Below, one piece after another: positions 32,972 through 41,017 of a DNA stretch of 56,949 nucleotides (positions within the stretch are counted from its first letter, which is position 1; each line of letters opens with the position of its first letter). The DNA comes from Verrucomicrobiota bacterium (GTDB lineage: Bacteria > Auribacterota > JABMQX01 > JAFGEW01), in contig JAFGEW010000057.1 in assembly GCA_016931415.1 (NCBI GenBank), forward strand, positions 1 through 56,949, in the 5' to 3' direction. The position numbers were made by a program, and so were the translations under genes. The notes beneath the pieces are model-generated. The model searched no databases. It had not been told where the DNA came from and saw nothing but the letters and a program-made list of their open reading frames with translations.

Positions 32972-34939
32972 ATGGGCAGCCTGCTCTTCGCCGAAGTTGA
33001 GCTCACAGCCGTGACGCTGTTTGCGGCCTTTGTGGTGTTCGTGTTGTGGCTTTCCTTCTACCTTGGCCGGCGGACTAAGTCATCGAAGAGCTACTTCGCC
33101 GCCGGCGGGGGTATCCACTGGTCGGTCAACGGGATCGCCTTCGCCGGCGACTACCTGTCGGCAGCATCGTTTCTGGGTATCTGCGGCATGATCGCCACGG
33201 TCGGCTACGACGGGTTCCTCTACTCGATCGGGTATCTGGCCGGGTGGATCGTGGCGCTGTTCGTGGTGGCCGAGCCGATGAAACGGCTTGGCAAGTACAC
33301 GTTCACCGATGCACTCGACTCGAAGTTCAACTCGCGCGGCATCCAGCTTGCCGCGGCGATCAGCACGCTCGTGGTGTCGATCTGCTACCTCATCCCGCAG
33401 ATGGTCGGCGCCGGCGCGCTTGTCTACCCGCTGCTCGGGCTGCCGAAGTCGATGGGCGTCATCATGGTGGGCGCCATCGTGATCACGATCGTGGCCACGG
33501 CGGGCATGACATCGACGACGTACGTACAGTTCATCAAGGGCGGCCTGCTCGTGATCTTCTCGTTGATCCTTGTCATCTCCGTCTGCGTGCGCGGGCTCTC
33601 GACTAGTCCCGACCGCAACGGCGAAGCGCCGCTGTACAGCTACGCGACGATGACGGCCACGGAAAACGGTGAGGGCGAGCTGATCCTTGACAACGAAAGT
33701 TACCAATACCTCGCCGTCAAACAGATCAAGGACCTCCGCCTTATCAAGCTGATGAAGGACAACGCCGAAGGTGTCGCGCAGGTCGGTTGGTGGAAGAACC
33801 AGGTCAACGACGACGGAACGATCACGCTCAGCGAGTGCCAGTCGAAAACGACGGCACCCGATGGGGCCACTGTTCTCAACGGTGAAGAAGCCTCGCCGGA
33901 TAGCGATTTTCGTCCCGCCGGCCACCTGATTGCCATCGAGGGCAAGTCGGGTGACGAGGCCAAGACGGACTCGATTGGGCCGTTTGAGTTTCTGGCCAAG
34001 CTCAGCTCGCCCGAGACGATCATTCGTCAGGAGCGTGAGGTGTCGTTCGAGGATGGCAAGGACAAAGTTGTCGTTCGCTATCCCATCTCCTTCACGGGCG
34101 ACCAAGTGATGAATCCCGGGCTCCAGTTCAAGGTAGGCGGTACGATCTGGGAGCGCCTGAACTTCGTCTCGCTCATGCTGGCGCTGTTCTGCGGCACGGC
34201 GGCGCTGCCGCACATCTTGATTCGCTACTACACGGTGCCGAGCCAAGCGTGCGCGCGCAAGTCGACGATCGTAGCGATCGCGGTGATCGGGTTCTTCTAT
34301 ATTCTGACGCTGTACATGGGCCTGGGCGCGATGGTGAACAACGTCGTCGACGTGGGCGACAACAACATGGCCGGGCCGCTGCTGGCCAAGTCGTTCGGCG
34401 TGTTTCTGTTCTCGATCATCTCGGCGATCGCCTTTGCCACGATCCTGGGCACGGTGAGCGGCCTGATCGTCGCCGCCTCCGGCGCGGTGGCGCACGACTT
34501 CCTCGACCGGTTCATCAAGCTCGATTTCACGGACCGGCAGAAGGTCTACGCGGGCAAGGTAGCGGCGTTTAGCGTCGGGCTCGTCGCCATTATCCTGGGC
34601 ATCGTTTTCGAGGGGATGAACGTCTCGTATCTGGTCGGGTGGGCGTTCGCTGTCGCGGCTTCGGCCAACCTGCCGGCGATCATCATGCTGCTGTTCTGGA
34701 AAAAGACGACGGCCAAGGGCATCGTCGCCTCGATCATCGTCGGCGTCGTGGCCGCGTTGGGCATCATTCTGCTCTCACCCGAGATGTACACCAAGCTCTA
34801 CAAGCTCGATCCGGCGCTCGCCCCGATGCCGTTCGACAGCCCGGCCGTCATCTCAGTGCCGCTGAGTTTTGCCGCGCTCGTCGTCGTTTCGCTGTTGACT
34901 CAGAAGAACGGCCGCAGCGCGAAGGTCGCAGCCGCATAG
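32972..34939 (+). CDS. Sodium/solute symporter, ActP-like (acetate-type), with a large insert
   Basis: This 655-residue sodium:solute symporter belongs to the ActP (cation/acetate) group. It has YFAAGGGIHWSVNG, FAGDYLSAASFLGI, SICYLIPQMVGAG and the later LPHILIRYYTVPSQACARKS and FATILGTVSGLIVAASGAV blocks. Its likely role is cation-coupled uptake of acetate or a similar short carboxylate. ActP proteins are usually about 550 residues; here residues about 211-393 form a hydrophilic insert between helices that explains the extra length. It directly follows the DUF485 partner. Confidence 0.88.
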   Translation: MGSLLFAEVELTAVTLFAAFVVFVLWLSFYLGRRTKSSKSYFAAGGGIHWSVNGIAFAGDYLSAASFLGICGMIATVGYDGFLYSIGYLAGWIVALFVVAEPMKRLGKYTFTDALDSKFNSRGIQLAAAISTLVVSICYLIPQMVGAGALVYPLLGLPKSMGVIMVGAIVITIVATAGMTSTTYVQFIKGGLLVIFSLILVISVCVRGLSTSPDRNGEAPLYSYATMTATENGEGELILDNESYQYLAVKQIKDLRLIKLMKDNAEGVAQVGWWKNQVNDDGTITLSECQSKTTAPDGATVLNGEEASPDSDFRPAGHLIAIEGKSGDEAKTDSIGPFEFLAKLSSPETIIRQEREVSFEDGKDKVVVRYPISFTGDQVMNPGLQFKVGGTIWERLNFVSLMLALFCGTAALPHILIRYYTVPSQACARKSTIVAIAVIGFFYILTLYMGLGAMVNNVVDVGDNNMAGPLLAKSFGVFLFSIISAIAFATILGTVSGLIVAASGAVAHDFLDRFIKLDFTDRQKVYAGKVAAFSVGLVAIILGIVFEGMNVSYLVGWAFAVAASANLPAIIMLLFWKKTTAKGIVASIIVGVVAALGIILLSPEMYTKLYKLDPALAPMPFDSPAVISVPLSFAALVVVSLLTQKNGRSAKVAAA

Positions 34940-35013
34940 GGTCATGCCTGTGCCTGAAGAGAACGCATTTGACGGCCGGGCTGGAGCGCGATGCTTCAGC
35001 TCGGCCACTCCGT

Positions 35014-35260
35014 TCAGACACCCACGCCGGCCGATCCGAGCGGCAGGCGGATGAAAAGCGTGATGCCCTCGGATTCGCCCGCTTCGAACGTGAAGGTGTT
35101 GCCGTGTCTGGCGACGGCCACGCTGTAGCAGGAGGCCAAGCGGCGGTCGCCGATCGCTTCGCCGATGGCGCGCCGCATGGGGGCTCAGGTTGCGGATAAC
35201 CTGCTCACACGGGGCAGGCTGGCAGCGCACCTCGATGGCTTGTCGTTCCGGGTTGCGGAA
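35014..35260 (-). pseudogene. Remnant of a sensor histidine kinase C-terminus
   Basis: The minus strand from 35178 down to the TGA at 35014 reads SCYSVAVARHGNTFTFEAG, then ITLFIRLPLG. This matches the last helix and strand of a histidine kinase ATP-binding domain. Upstream, in a different frame, CEQVIRNLSPHA resembles the N-box (QVxxNL). The D- and G-boxes between are absent. Frameshift and deletion leave it non-functional. Confidence 0.6.
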
Positions 35261-35372
35261 TGCTCCCCGGTCTGGGAGGTCTGCTATTCCACCGGCGAAC
35301 GCTCCGTGCCCCACTGCCACTGCTGCGAAGGGCAACACAAGTCAGCAGGCAAGTGCCGAAGGAGTGTTCGCA

Positions 35373-35740
35373 ATGGCTTGGACGTCGTCTGCTCTTCTGG
35401 GCGTCGTGGCGTGCACCGCCGTGGTGCTTCTGCTTGGAGCCTGCGGCACGCCGGCCACGCGCACCGGCGAGGCCGGCCAGGGTCTGGCGGTCCCAGAAAT
35501 CCGGATACCCCACCAGTACGTCTGTATTGCGTACCTCAGTGTCAAGTGCGATGGCGAGGAGCGGTTCCGCTCCGAATGGGTCAAGGATTGGATCGATGGA
35601 AAGCCGACGTCGACCTGATGGGCATCAGGCGGCTCGAACTGATCGTCGAGGACGGCGGCGATGGCGACTGGGGCGACTGCGCCATTTGGTTCTCACCGAT
35701 GGTCGGGCGGTCGTGGATGTCGTGTAGACCATGTCATTAG
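35373..35740 (+). pseudogene. Internally deleted and frameshifted metzincin-NPCBM protease remnant
   Basis: ATG 35373, behind AAGGAG, begins a lipoprotein signal (VVLLLGAC) and the N-terminal RIPHQYVCIAYL block of the protease family. The frame then jumps directly to SVKCDGEERFRSEWVKDWIDG, part of the C-terminal NPCBM domain. About 480 codons, including the HExxH site, are missing. Near 35600 the frame shifts by one base; the tail DLMGIRRLELIVEDGGDG and the terminal block continue in the neighbouring frame to the stop at 35740. It is a dead copy at the head of the protease array. Confidence 0.75.
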
Positions 35741-36020
35741 GCATGCGTGAGGAGTTCAGCACGGAGAACACGGAGAGAGAGCAGTCTCCTTGTCGCGCCG
35801 CGCACACCCAGTCGCGGCGAGCAGTGGCACATGCGTCTGACGTCGGTGTCGTCGAGGGGCAGGCGACAGAGTTGCCTTCGACGGGCTCGGGATGCTATAC
35901 TGGAGCTGATGTCGGCAAGGGCGCTGCGGAGGTGGGTGTCCTCGCCGCGTGCTTGGGGAGGATTTCCCGTGGCCCGCTGCGCATGGCGCATGGGCTGACA
36001 ACCGAGGAGGAGAACACACG
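35741..36020. other. Spacer before the protease operon
   Basis: These 280 bases hold no gene I can support. Repeated CACGGAGAACACGGAGAG-type words lie near 35758-35780. The last 20 bases contain the GAGGAGG ribosome-binding site for the next gene. I see no convincing promoter, although the promoter of the array must be here or further upstream. Confidence 0.4.
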
Positions 36021-37823
36021 ATGACTCAGAGAATGCTCACACGCCTGATCGTGGGTGGCTGCGTTGCTGTCGTGCTAATGGTGTGCGGCGAGTTCGCGCT
36101 CGCAGCGGCCGGCGGGGATGACGCGGCCGCGGCGCCCGCCAAGGTCAGAACGCCGCACGAGTTTGTCTACATTGTCTACCTCAACCCGGCCGACCGCGAG
36201 TGCCTGCCGAACTACCAGGAGCGGCTCGACCGCGTCATGACGACGATCCAGACGTGGTATCGCGACGAGATGGTGCGCAACGGCTTCGGCGCGATGACCT
36301 TCCCGCTCGAGCGTGACGAGGACGGCAAGCTCGTTATCCACGTCGTCAGAGGTACCCGGGCCTACGCCCAAGGCGAGGAGATCACGACCGGCGAGATGCG
36401 CGACGTGCAGGTCAAGCCGGCGCTCCTCAAAGAGGGCATCGACGTCGACCAGGAGCACATCATCATCCTCGCCAACGGCGCGTACGTGACCGAGAACGAC
36501 AACGGCGATAAGCTCGTTTACAGCTCGTCGCACTATGTCGGCAGTGGCAACCATAGGAGCGGAGCAGCGTGGGTGACCGACTACGAGTTTCTCGATCCGC
36601 TCAATCTCGAGAAAAAGGAGCCGGCGGTCTTCGACGGCGGCACGCGCCGCTACACGCTCGGCCACTATATGGTCACCTACATTGGCGGGATCGCCCACGA
36701 GTTCGGCCATGCGCTCGGTCTGCCGCATAACATGGAGACCGAGGCGCAGTTCGAGGAACTCGGCTACACGCTCATGGGCAGCGGCAACTACCATTTCCTT
36801 GCCAAACGTGCGGGCGATGAGAAGGAGTCCTACCTGAGCAAGGCGCACGCGACGATCCTCTCATCGCACCCGCTGTTCAGGCGCGACACGACTGACATTG
36901 ACGTGAGGCCCGTGTGCAAGTGGCACGACATCGAATTCGCGTCAGGCGACGGCGAGTACGTCGTCAGCGGCCGCGTCGAATCGGTACCGCGCGCTTACGC
37001 TGTGGTCGCCTACCACGACCTGACGCGCCACGCCGTTGACTACGATGCGACGAGTTGGGTCGGCACGGTCGGTGACGACGGGCGGTTCGAGGTCCGTGTT
37101 GGCGCGCTCAAGCCGGGCGTCTACGAGTTGCGGCTCAAGTGCTACTTCGTCAACGGGGATAAATGCGAACTCAGCTATCAGTTCCCGCTCGACGATACGT
37201 TCCAGCTCCCCGTCGAAGACCTGAAGCGCCAGACACTTTGCGAGCTCTATGTGAAGCCGGCCATCGAGGCGCGCGATCCTGACGCGCTGCTTCTCGCGAT
37301 CAACTCGCTCAAGACGGTCGACGACATTTACACCCGCCGTGCCCAGGCCTACCACCGTCTTATGACGCGCGAACGGACAAGGCCACAGCCGCTCGGCGCG
37401 CTCGGCGACGACGTGCGCGAGGTGCAGCTCTCGACAGCGGGGTGGGAATCAGCGAGCGTTGGCTGGGAGCGTCCCATGCGCGACCGCATTCCGGACGGCG
37501 CGCCACTCGAGTCCGGCAAGCAGTTCTATGAGTTCGGCTTGTACGCCCACGCCGATTCGAGCTACGTCTACAATCTGGAAGGCAAATGGGAACGCTTCAC
37601 CGCCGTCTGCGGGCTCCAGAACGAAGTCGAGGGCTCGGTGGTCTTCGCTGTCAAGTGCGACGGCAAGGAAGTATTCCGCTCCGATCTGATTAACGACTGG
37701 ACCGAAGTCCCCGTTGACCTTGACGTGACCGGTGTCAGGAAGCTCGAACTGATTGCCACCGACGGCGGCGACGGTAAGTGGGCTGACTGCTCCGTCTGGT
37801 TTGCACCAACGGTGACACGATAG
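36021..37823 (+). CDS. Secreted metzincin-type metalloprotease with NPCBM domain (array member 1)
   Basis: This 600-residue exported protein has a signal peptide (about 1-30) and a conserved N-terminal block, PHEFVYIVYLNPADRECLP. Its zinc site is HEFGHALGLPH (H226, E227, H230, H236), followed by a Met-turn-like TLMGSGNYH (M252). This is the metzincin HExxHxxGxxH-Met pattern. A beta-rich domain follows, with GEYVVSGRVES and a YELRLKCY strand. The C-terminus (from about 490) is an NPCBM carbohydrate-binding-like domain with LESGKQFYEFGLYAHADSSY. The peptidase cuts an unknown protein, probably outside the cell. It is the first intact gene of the array, with GAGGAGG before ATG 36021. Confidence 0.85.
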   Translation: MTQRMLTRLIVGGCVAVVLMVCGEFALAAAGGDDAAAAPAKVRTPHEFVYIVYLNPADRECLPNYQERLDRVMTTIQTWYRDEMVRNGFGAMTFPLERDEDGKLVIHVVRGTRAYAQGEEITTGEMRDVQVKPALLKEGIDVDQEHIIILANGAYVTENDNGDKLVYSSSHYVGSGNHRSGAAWVTDYEFLDPLNLEKKEPAVFDGGTRRYTLGHYMVTYIGGIAHEFGHALGLPHNMETEAQFEELGYTLMGSGNYHFLAKRAGDEKESYLSKAHATILSSHPLFRRDTTDIDVRPVCKWHDIEFASGDGEYVVSGRVESVPRAYAVVAYHDLTRHAVDYDATSWVGTVGDDGRFEVRVGALKPGVYELRLKCYFVNGDKCELSYQFPLDDTFQLPVEDLKRQTLCELYVKPAIEARDPDALLLAINSLKTVDDIYTRRAQAYHRLMTRERTRPQPLGALGDDVREVQLSTAGWESASVGWERPMRDRIPDGAPLESGKQFYEFGLYAHADSSYVYNLEGKWERFTAVCGLQNEVEGSVVFAVKCDGKEVFRSDLINDWTEVPVDLDVTGVRKLELIATDGGDGKWADCSVWFAPTVTR

Positions 37824-37843
37824 AGTGAACAAGGAGGTTTCTC

Positions 37844-39634
37844 GTGACGCAACTAGGGTATGTGCTTCTTCTGGTCCTGATGTGCGTCGCCGCGACGCTG
37901 CTTCCGAGTGCCGGCACGGCGCTCACGACAGAGGATCCGGCTGCGCCGGCCGGAGCGGTCAGAGCACCGCATCAGTACGTTTACATCGTCTACCTCAATC
38001 CGGCCGATCGAGAGTGCCTGCCCGACTATCAGGAGCGGCTCGACCGGGTTATGACCGTGGTTCAGACGTGGTACAGCGACGAGATGGTGCGCAACGGCTT
38101 CGGGCCGATGACGTTTCCACTCGAGCGCGACGAGGACGGCCGTCTCGTCATTCACGTTGTGAACAGCAGCCGCATCTACGTCAAGGGTGAGGAGATCACC
38201 AGTGACGACAAGCGCGACGTACGGGTCAAACCGGCACTCCTCAAGGAAGGCATCGACATCGACCAGGAGCACATCATCATTTTCGACAACTCCATCTTCG
38301 TCGAGAAGCGCGACGACGGCTTCTCTTACGACAGCTCGTCGGCTTACTGCGGCCTTGGCGATCACCGTAGCGGCACGGCGTGGGTCACTGATGCCGAGCT
38401 GCTTGACCCGCTCAACCTGGACAAGAAGGAGCCGATGATCTACGACGGCGGCACCCGTCCGTACACGCTTGGCGGCTACAACGTGACCTACCTCGGCGGG
38501 GTCGCCCACGAGTTCGGCCACGCCCTCGGCCTGCCGCACAACATGGAGACCGACGAGGAGCGCGAGGCGCTGGGTATCGCGCTTATGGGCAGCGGCAACT
38601 ACCACTTGTTCGGCGAGCGCGCCGGCATGGAGAAGGGTGCGTTCCTGTCGAAGGCGCACGCGACAATCCTCGCGTCGCACCCGCTATTCCGGCGCGACAC
38701 GACCGACATTGATGTCCGGGCCACGTGCAAGTGGCACGAACTCGAGTTCGCCTCGGGCGACGGCGAGTACGTCGTGAGCGGCCGCGTCGAGTCGACGCCG
38801 CCTGCCTATGCCGTCATCGCCTACCACGATCTGACTCGCCACCGGCTCGATTACGATGCGACGAGCTGGGTCGGCACGGTCGACAAGGACGGGCGGTTCG
38901 AGGTCCGCGTCGGCGCACTCAAGCCGGGCCTCTACGAGTTGCGGCTCAAGTGCTACTCCGTCAACGGCGACAAGCGAGAGCTTGCCTACAAATTCGAGCT
39001 CGACGACACCTTCAAGCTCCCCGTCGACGCGCTCAGACGCCGCACGCTTTACGAGGCCTACGCGAAGCCAGCCATCGAGGCCAACGACCTCGAGGCGCTG
39101 CTCGCCGCCATCGCGAAGCTCAAGGGCGTTGAGGACATCTACCTCCGCCGCGCCCAAGCCTACTCCCGCGCCATGACGCGCAAGCCGACGGAACTGCGCA
39201 AGCTCAGCAACCTCGACGACGGCGTGCGCGAAGTGGTGCTTTCGTCTGTCGAGTGGGAATCGGCCAGTGTCGGCTGGGATAGGCCGAAGGTCGATCATAT
39301 CGACGATTTCACACCGCTCGAATCGGGCAAGCAGTTCTATGACTTCGGCCTGTATGCACATGCCGATTCGAGCTACGTCTACAATCTCGACGGCAAGTGG
39401 AAGCGGTTCACCGCCGCGTGCGGGCTCCAGAACGAGGTCGAGGGCTCGGTGGTCTTCGCCGTCAAGTGCGACGGTAAGGAGGTGTTCCGCTCGCATCTGA
39501 TCGAGAACTGGACCGAAGTCCCCGTTGACCTTGACGTGACCGGCATCAAGAAGCTCGAGCTCATCGCCACCGATGGGGGCAACGGCAAGTGGGCCGATTG
39601 CTCCATCTGGTTCGGGCCCACGCTCTCGCGCTAG
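37844..39634 (+). CDS. Secreted metzincin-type metalloprotease with NPCBM domain (array member 2)
   Basis: This 596-residue paralog shares most motifs of member 1. It has a signal peptide (about 1-26), APHQYVYIVYLNPADRE, the zinc site HEFGHALGLPH (H222, E223, H226, H232), ALMGSGNYHLF, and an NPCBM domain with GLYAHADSSYVYNLDG. GTG 37844 has AAGGAGG upstream, 20 bases after the previous stop. The TAG stop lies within the CTAG target duplication of an inserted IS element, so the ORF is unbroken. Confidence 0.85.
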   Translation: MTQLGYVLLLVLMCVAATLLPSAGTALTTEDPAAPAGAVRAPHQYVYIVYLNPADRECLPDYQERLDRVMTVVQTWYSDEMVRNGFGPMTFPLERDEDGRLVIHVVNSSRIYVKGEEITSDDKRDVRVKPALLKEGIDIDQEHIIIFDNSIFVEKRDDGFSYDSSSAYCGLGDHRSGTAWVTDAELLDPLNLDKKEPMIYDGGTRPYTLGGYNVTYLGGVAHEFGHALGLPHNMETDEEREALGIALMGSGNYHLFGERAGMEKGAFLSKAHATILASHPLFRRDTTDIDVRATCKWHELEFASGDGEYVVSGRVESTPPAYAVIAYHDLTRHRLDYDATSWVGTVDKDGRFEVRVGALKPGLYELRLKCYSVNGDKRELAYKFELDDTFKLPVDALRRRTLYEAYAKPAIEANDLEALLAAIAKLKGVEDIYLRRAQAYSRAMTRKPTELRKLSNLDDGVREVVLSSVEWESASVGWDRPKVDHIDDFTPLESGKQFYDFGLYAHADSSYVYNLDGKWKRFTAACGLQNEVEGSVVFAVKCDGKEVFRSHLIENWTEVPVDLDVTGIKKLELIATDGGNGKWADCSIWFGPTLSR

Positions 39635-39652
39635 CAGGTTGCTGAAAAAGCC
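39635..39652 (+). repeat. Left terminal inverted repeat of the IS5-type element
   Basis: This is the outer end of the IS. It pairs with 40976-40993 in inverted orientation at 16 of 18 positions. The adjacent CTAG contains the stop codon of the preceding protease gene. Confidence 0.88.
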
Positions 39653-39782
39653 TCTATATCAAGGAATCGTCCTCGTGTCATCGTGCTTTGAGGTCTCGAA
39701 TGGCTCTGACCGGGCCGTGCCGTGGCCCGATCAACCGACGCGCGCCGATCGGTCTTGGTCACCGCGCCGATTGGGGCTTGCC

Positions 39783-40904
39783 TTACGGTGCCACAGCCGT
39801 CAACAGGTTGCGTATTCGGATCAGGTTGTAGGCCGCCGCAACGAACGTCCACATCCAGCCGACGCGCCTCGTGCCTTTGTGTCTTGTTTTTCGCAGCCCG
39901 CCGATGGTCTTGATCCAGCCGAAGATCTCCTCGACGCGCTTGCGCACGCGCTGGCTAATGCGATACCCGACGTGGCGCGTCGTGCGCGCGTCGATGCTCG
40001 AGCGGCGTCGCGTGTCGTTTTGCGCCACGTGCGGGACGGCACCCACCACGCGGATCGTATCGACAAAGCCCTGGCTGTCATAGGCCTTGTCGGCCCCGAC
40101 GCTGATGCGATGCGTGCCCGGCACCTCGGCGATCATCTCGATGGCCGCGTCGCGTTCGGCCGTGCCGCACGCCGTGGTCAACCTGGTATCGACCACCAGG
40201 CCATTGCGATTCTCCATCAGCACGTGCCCCATGTAGGACAGCTTGGCCTCTTTGCCTTGGCCCTTGCGATACAGACGCGCCTCGGGGTCCGTCTTCGAGG
40301 CATGCGTGTCGTTGGCCCGCCGCTGGCCGTGGAAGTTGACCTCCTCGTTGCGCCCGCCTCGCGTGCTGTCCGAGGAGGGGTGGCGGCCTTGCGAGTTGTC
40401 GGACGCTCCGGCATCGGCCTTGGGTTGAAAGCTCTTGAAGGAGGCCCACGCCTCGACCAGCGTGCCGTCAACAGTGAAATGCTCGGCCGACAGCAACCCT
40501 TCGGCACACGCCTGCCTGAGCACGGCGGCAAGGAACCCGGCGGCGATATCGGACCGGAGAAGCCGCTCCCGGTTCTTCGAAAACGTCGAGGCATTCCAGA
40601 CCTCGTCATCGATGCCGAGCCCGACAAACCAGCGAAACAACAGATTATAGTCGAGTTGCTGGACCAGCTGCCGTTCGCTGCGCACCGTGTAGAACGCCTG
40701 CAGCAGCAACGCGCGCAGCAGACGCTCGGGTGCGATCGAGGGGCGCCCCTCGTCCGAATACATCGCCGCGAACCGCGGCGACAGCTCGTGGAGCGCGCCG
40801 TCAACAAGCCGACGCACCACGCGCAATGGATGATCGGCCGGTACCCGATCCTCAAGACTTACATAAGAAAACATCGCGCCTTGATTGCTGTCACCGCCGC
40901 GCAT
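39783..40904 (-). CDS. IS5-family transposase
   Basis: This 373-residue transposase has an N-terminal DUF772-like region (FSYVSLEDRVPADHPLR, FSKNRERLL). The DDE core has HFTVDGTLVEAWAS for the first Asp, GADKAYDSQG for the second, and the RKRVEEIFGWIK acidic residue near the C-terminus. The product is full-length with no obvious frameshift, so the element may be active. AAGGGGG precedes ATG 40904. Confidence 0.93.
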   Translation of the reverse strand: MRGGDSNQGAMFSYVSLEDRVPADHPLRVVRRLVDGALHELSPRFAAMYSDEGRPSIAPERLLRALLLQAFYTVRSERQLVQQLDYNLLFRWFVGLGIDDEVWNASTFSKNRERLLRSDIAAGFLAAVLRQACAEGLLSAEHFTVDGTLVEAWASFKSFQPKADAGASDNSQGRHPSSDSTRGGRNEEVNFHGQRRANDTHASKTDPEARLYRKGQGKEAKLSYMGHVLMENRNGLVVDTRLTTACGTAERDAAIEMIAEVPGTHRISVGADKAYDSQGFVDTIRVVGAVPHVAQNDTRRRSSIDARTTRHVGYRISQRVRKRVEEIFGWIKTIGGLRKTRHKGTRRVGWMWTFVAAAYNLIRIRNLLTAVAP

Positions 40905-40975
40905 TGTCGTTCCCCCTTGTCGGTGCCGTCTTCAGTCCTCGTCGAGCAACACGAGTATATATACGACGTGACAAG

Positions 40976-40993
40976 GGGTTTTTCAACAACCTG
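40976..40993 (-). repeat. Right terminal inverted repeat of the IS5-type element
   Basis: This is the inverted partner of the left repeat, followed by the second CTAG target copy. The ribosome-binding site of the next protease gene begins within 20 bases. Confidence 0.88.
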
Positions 40994-41017
40994 CTAGAGG
41001 CGCAAGGAGGAACACTG

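Larger units (their letters stand above)
39635..40993. mobile_element. IS5-family insertion sequence (1359 bp)
   Basis: Terminal inverted repeats are CAGGTTGCTGAAAAAGCC at the left and the complement of CAGGTTGTTGAAAAACCC at the right. They match at 16 of 18 positions. A CTAG direct repeat flanks both ends (39631-39634 and 40994-40997), a 4-bp duplication as expected for IS5-type targets. It carries one transposase gene on the minus strand. It separates two protease genes that would otherwise be 20 bases apart. Confidence 0.92.

Noticed and set aside
40730-41017. Upstream in-frame extension of the double protease gene into the IS element
   Set aside because: It would lie within the IS terminus. 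The GTG at 41018 has a clear AAGGAGG and a lipoprotein signal peptide follows directly.
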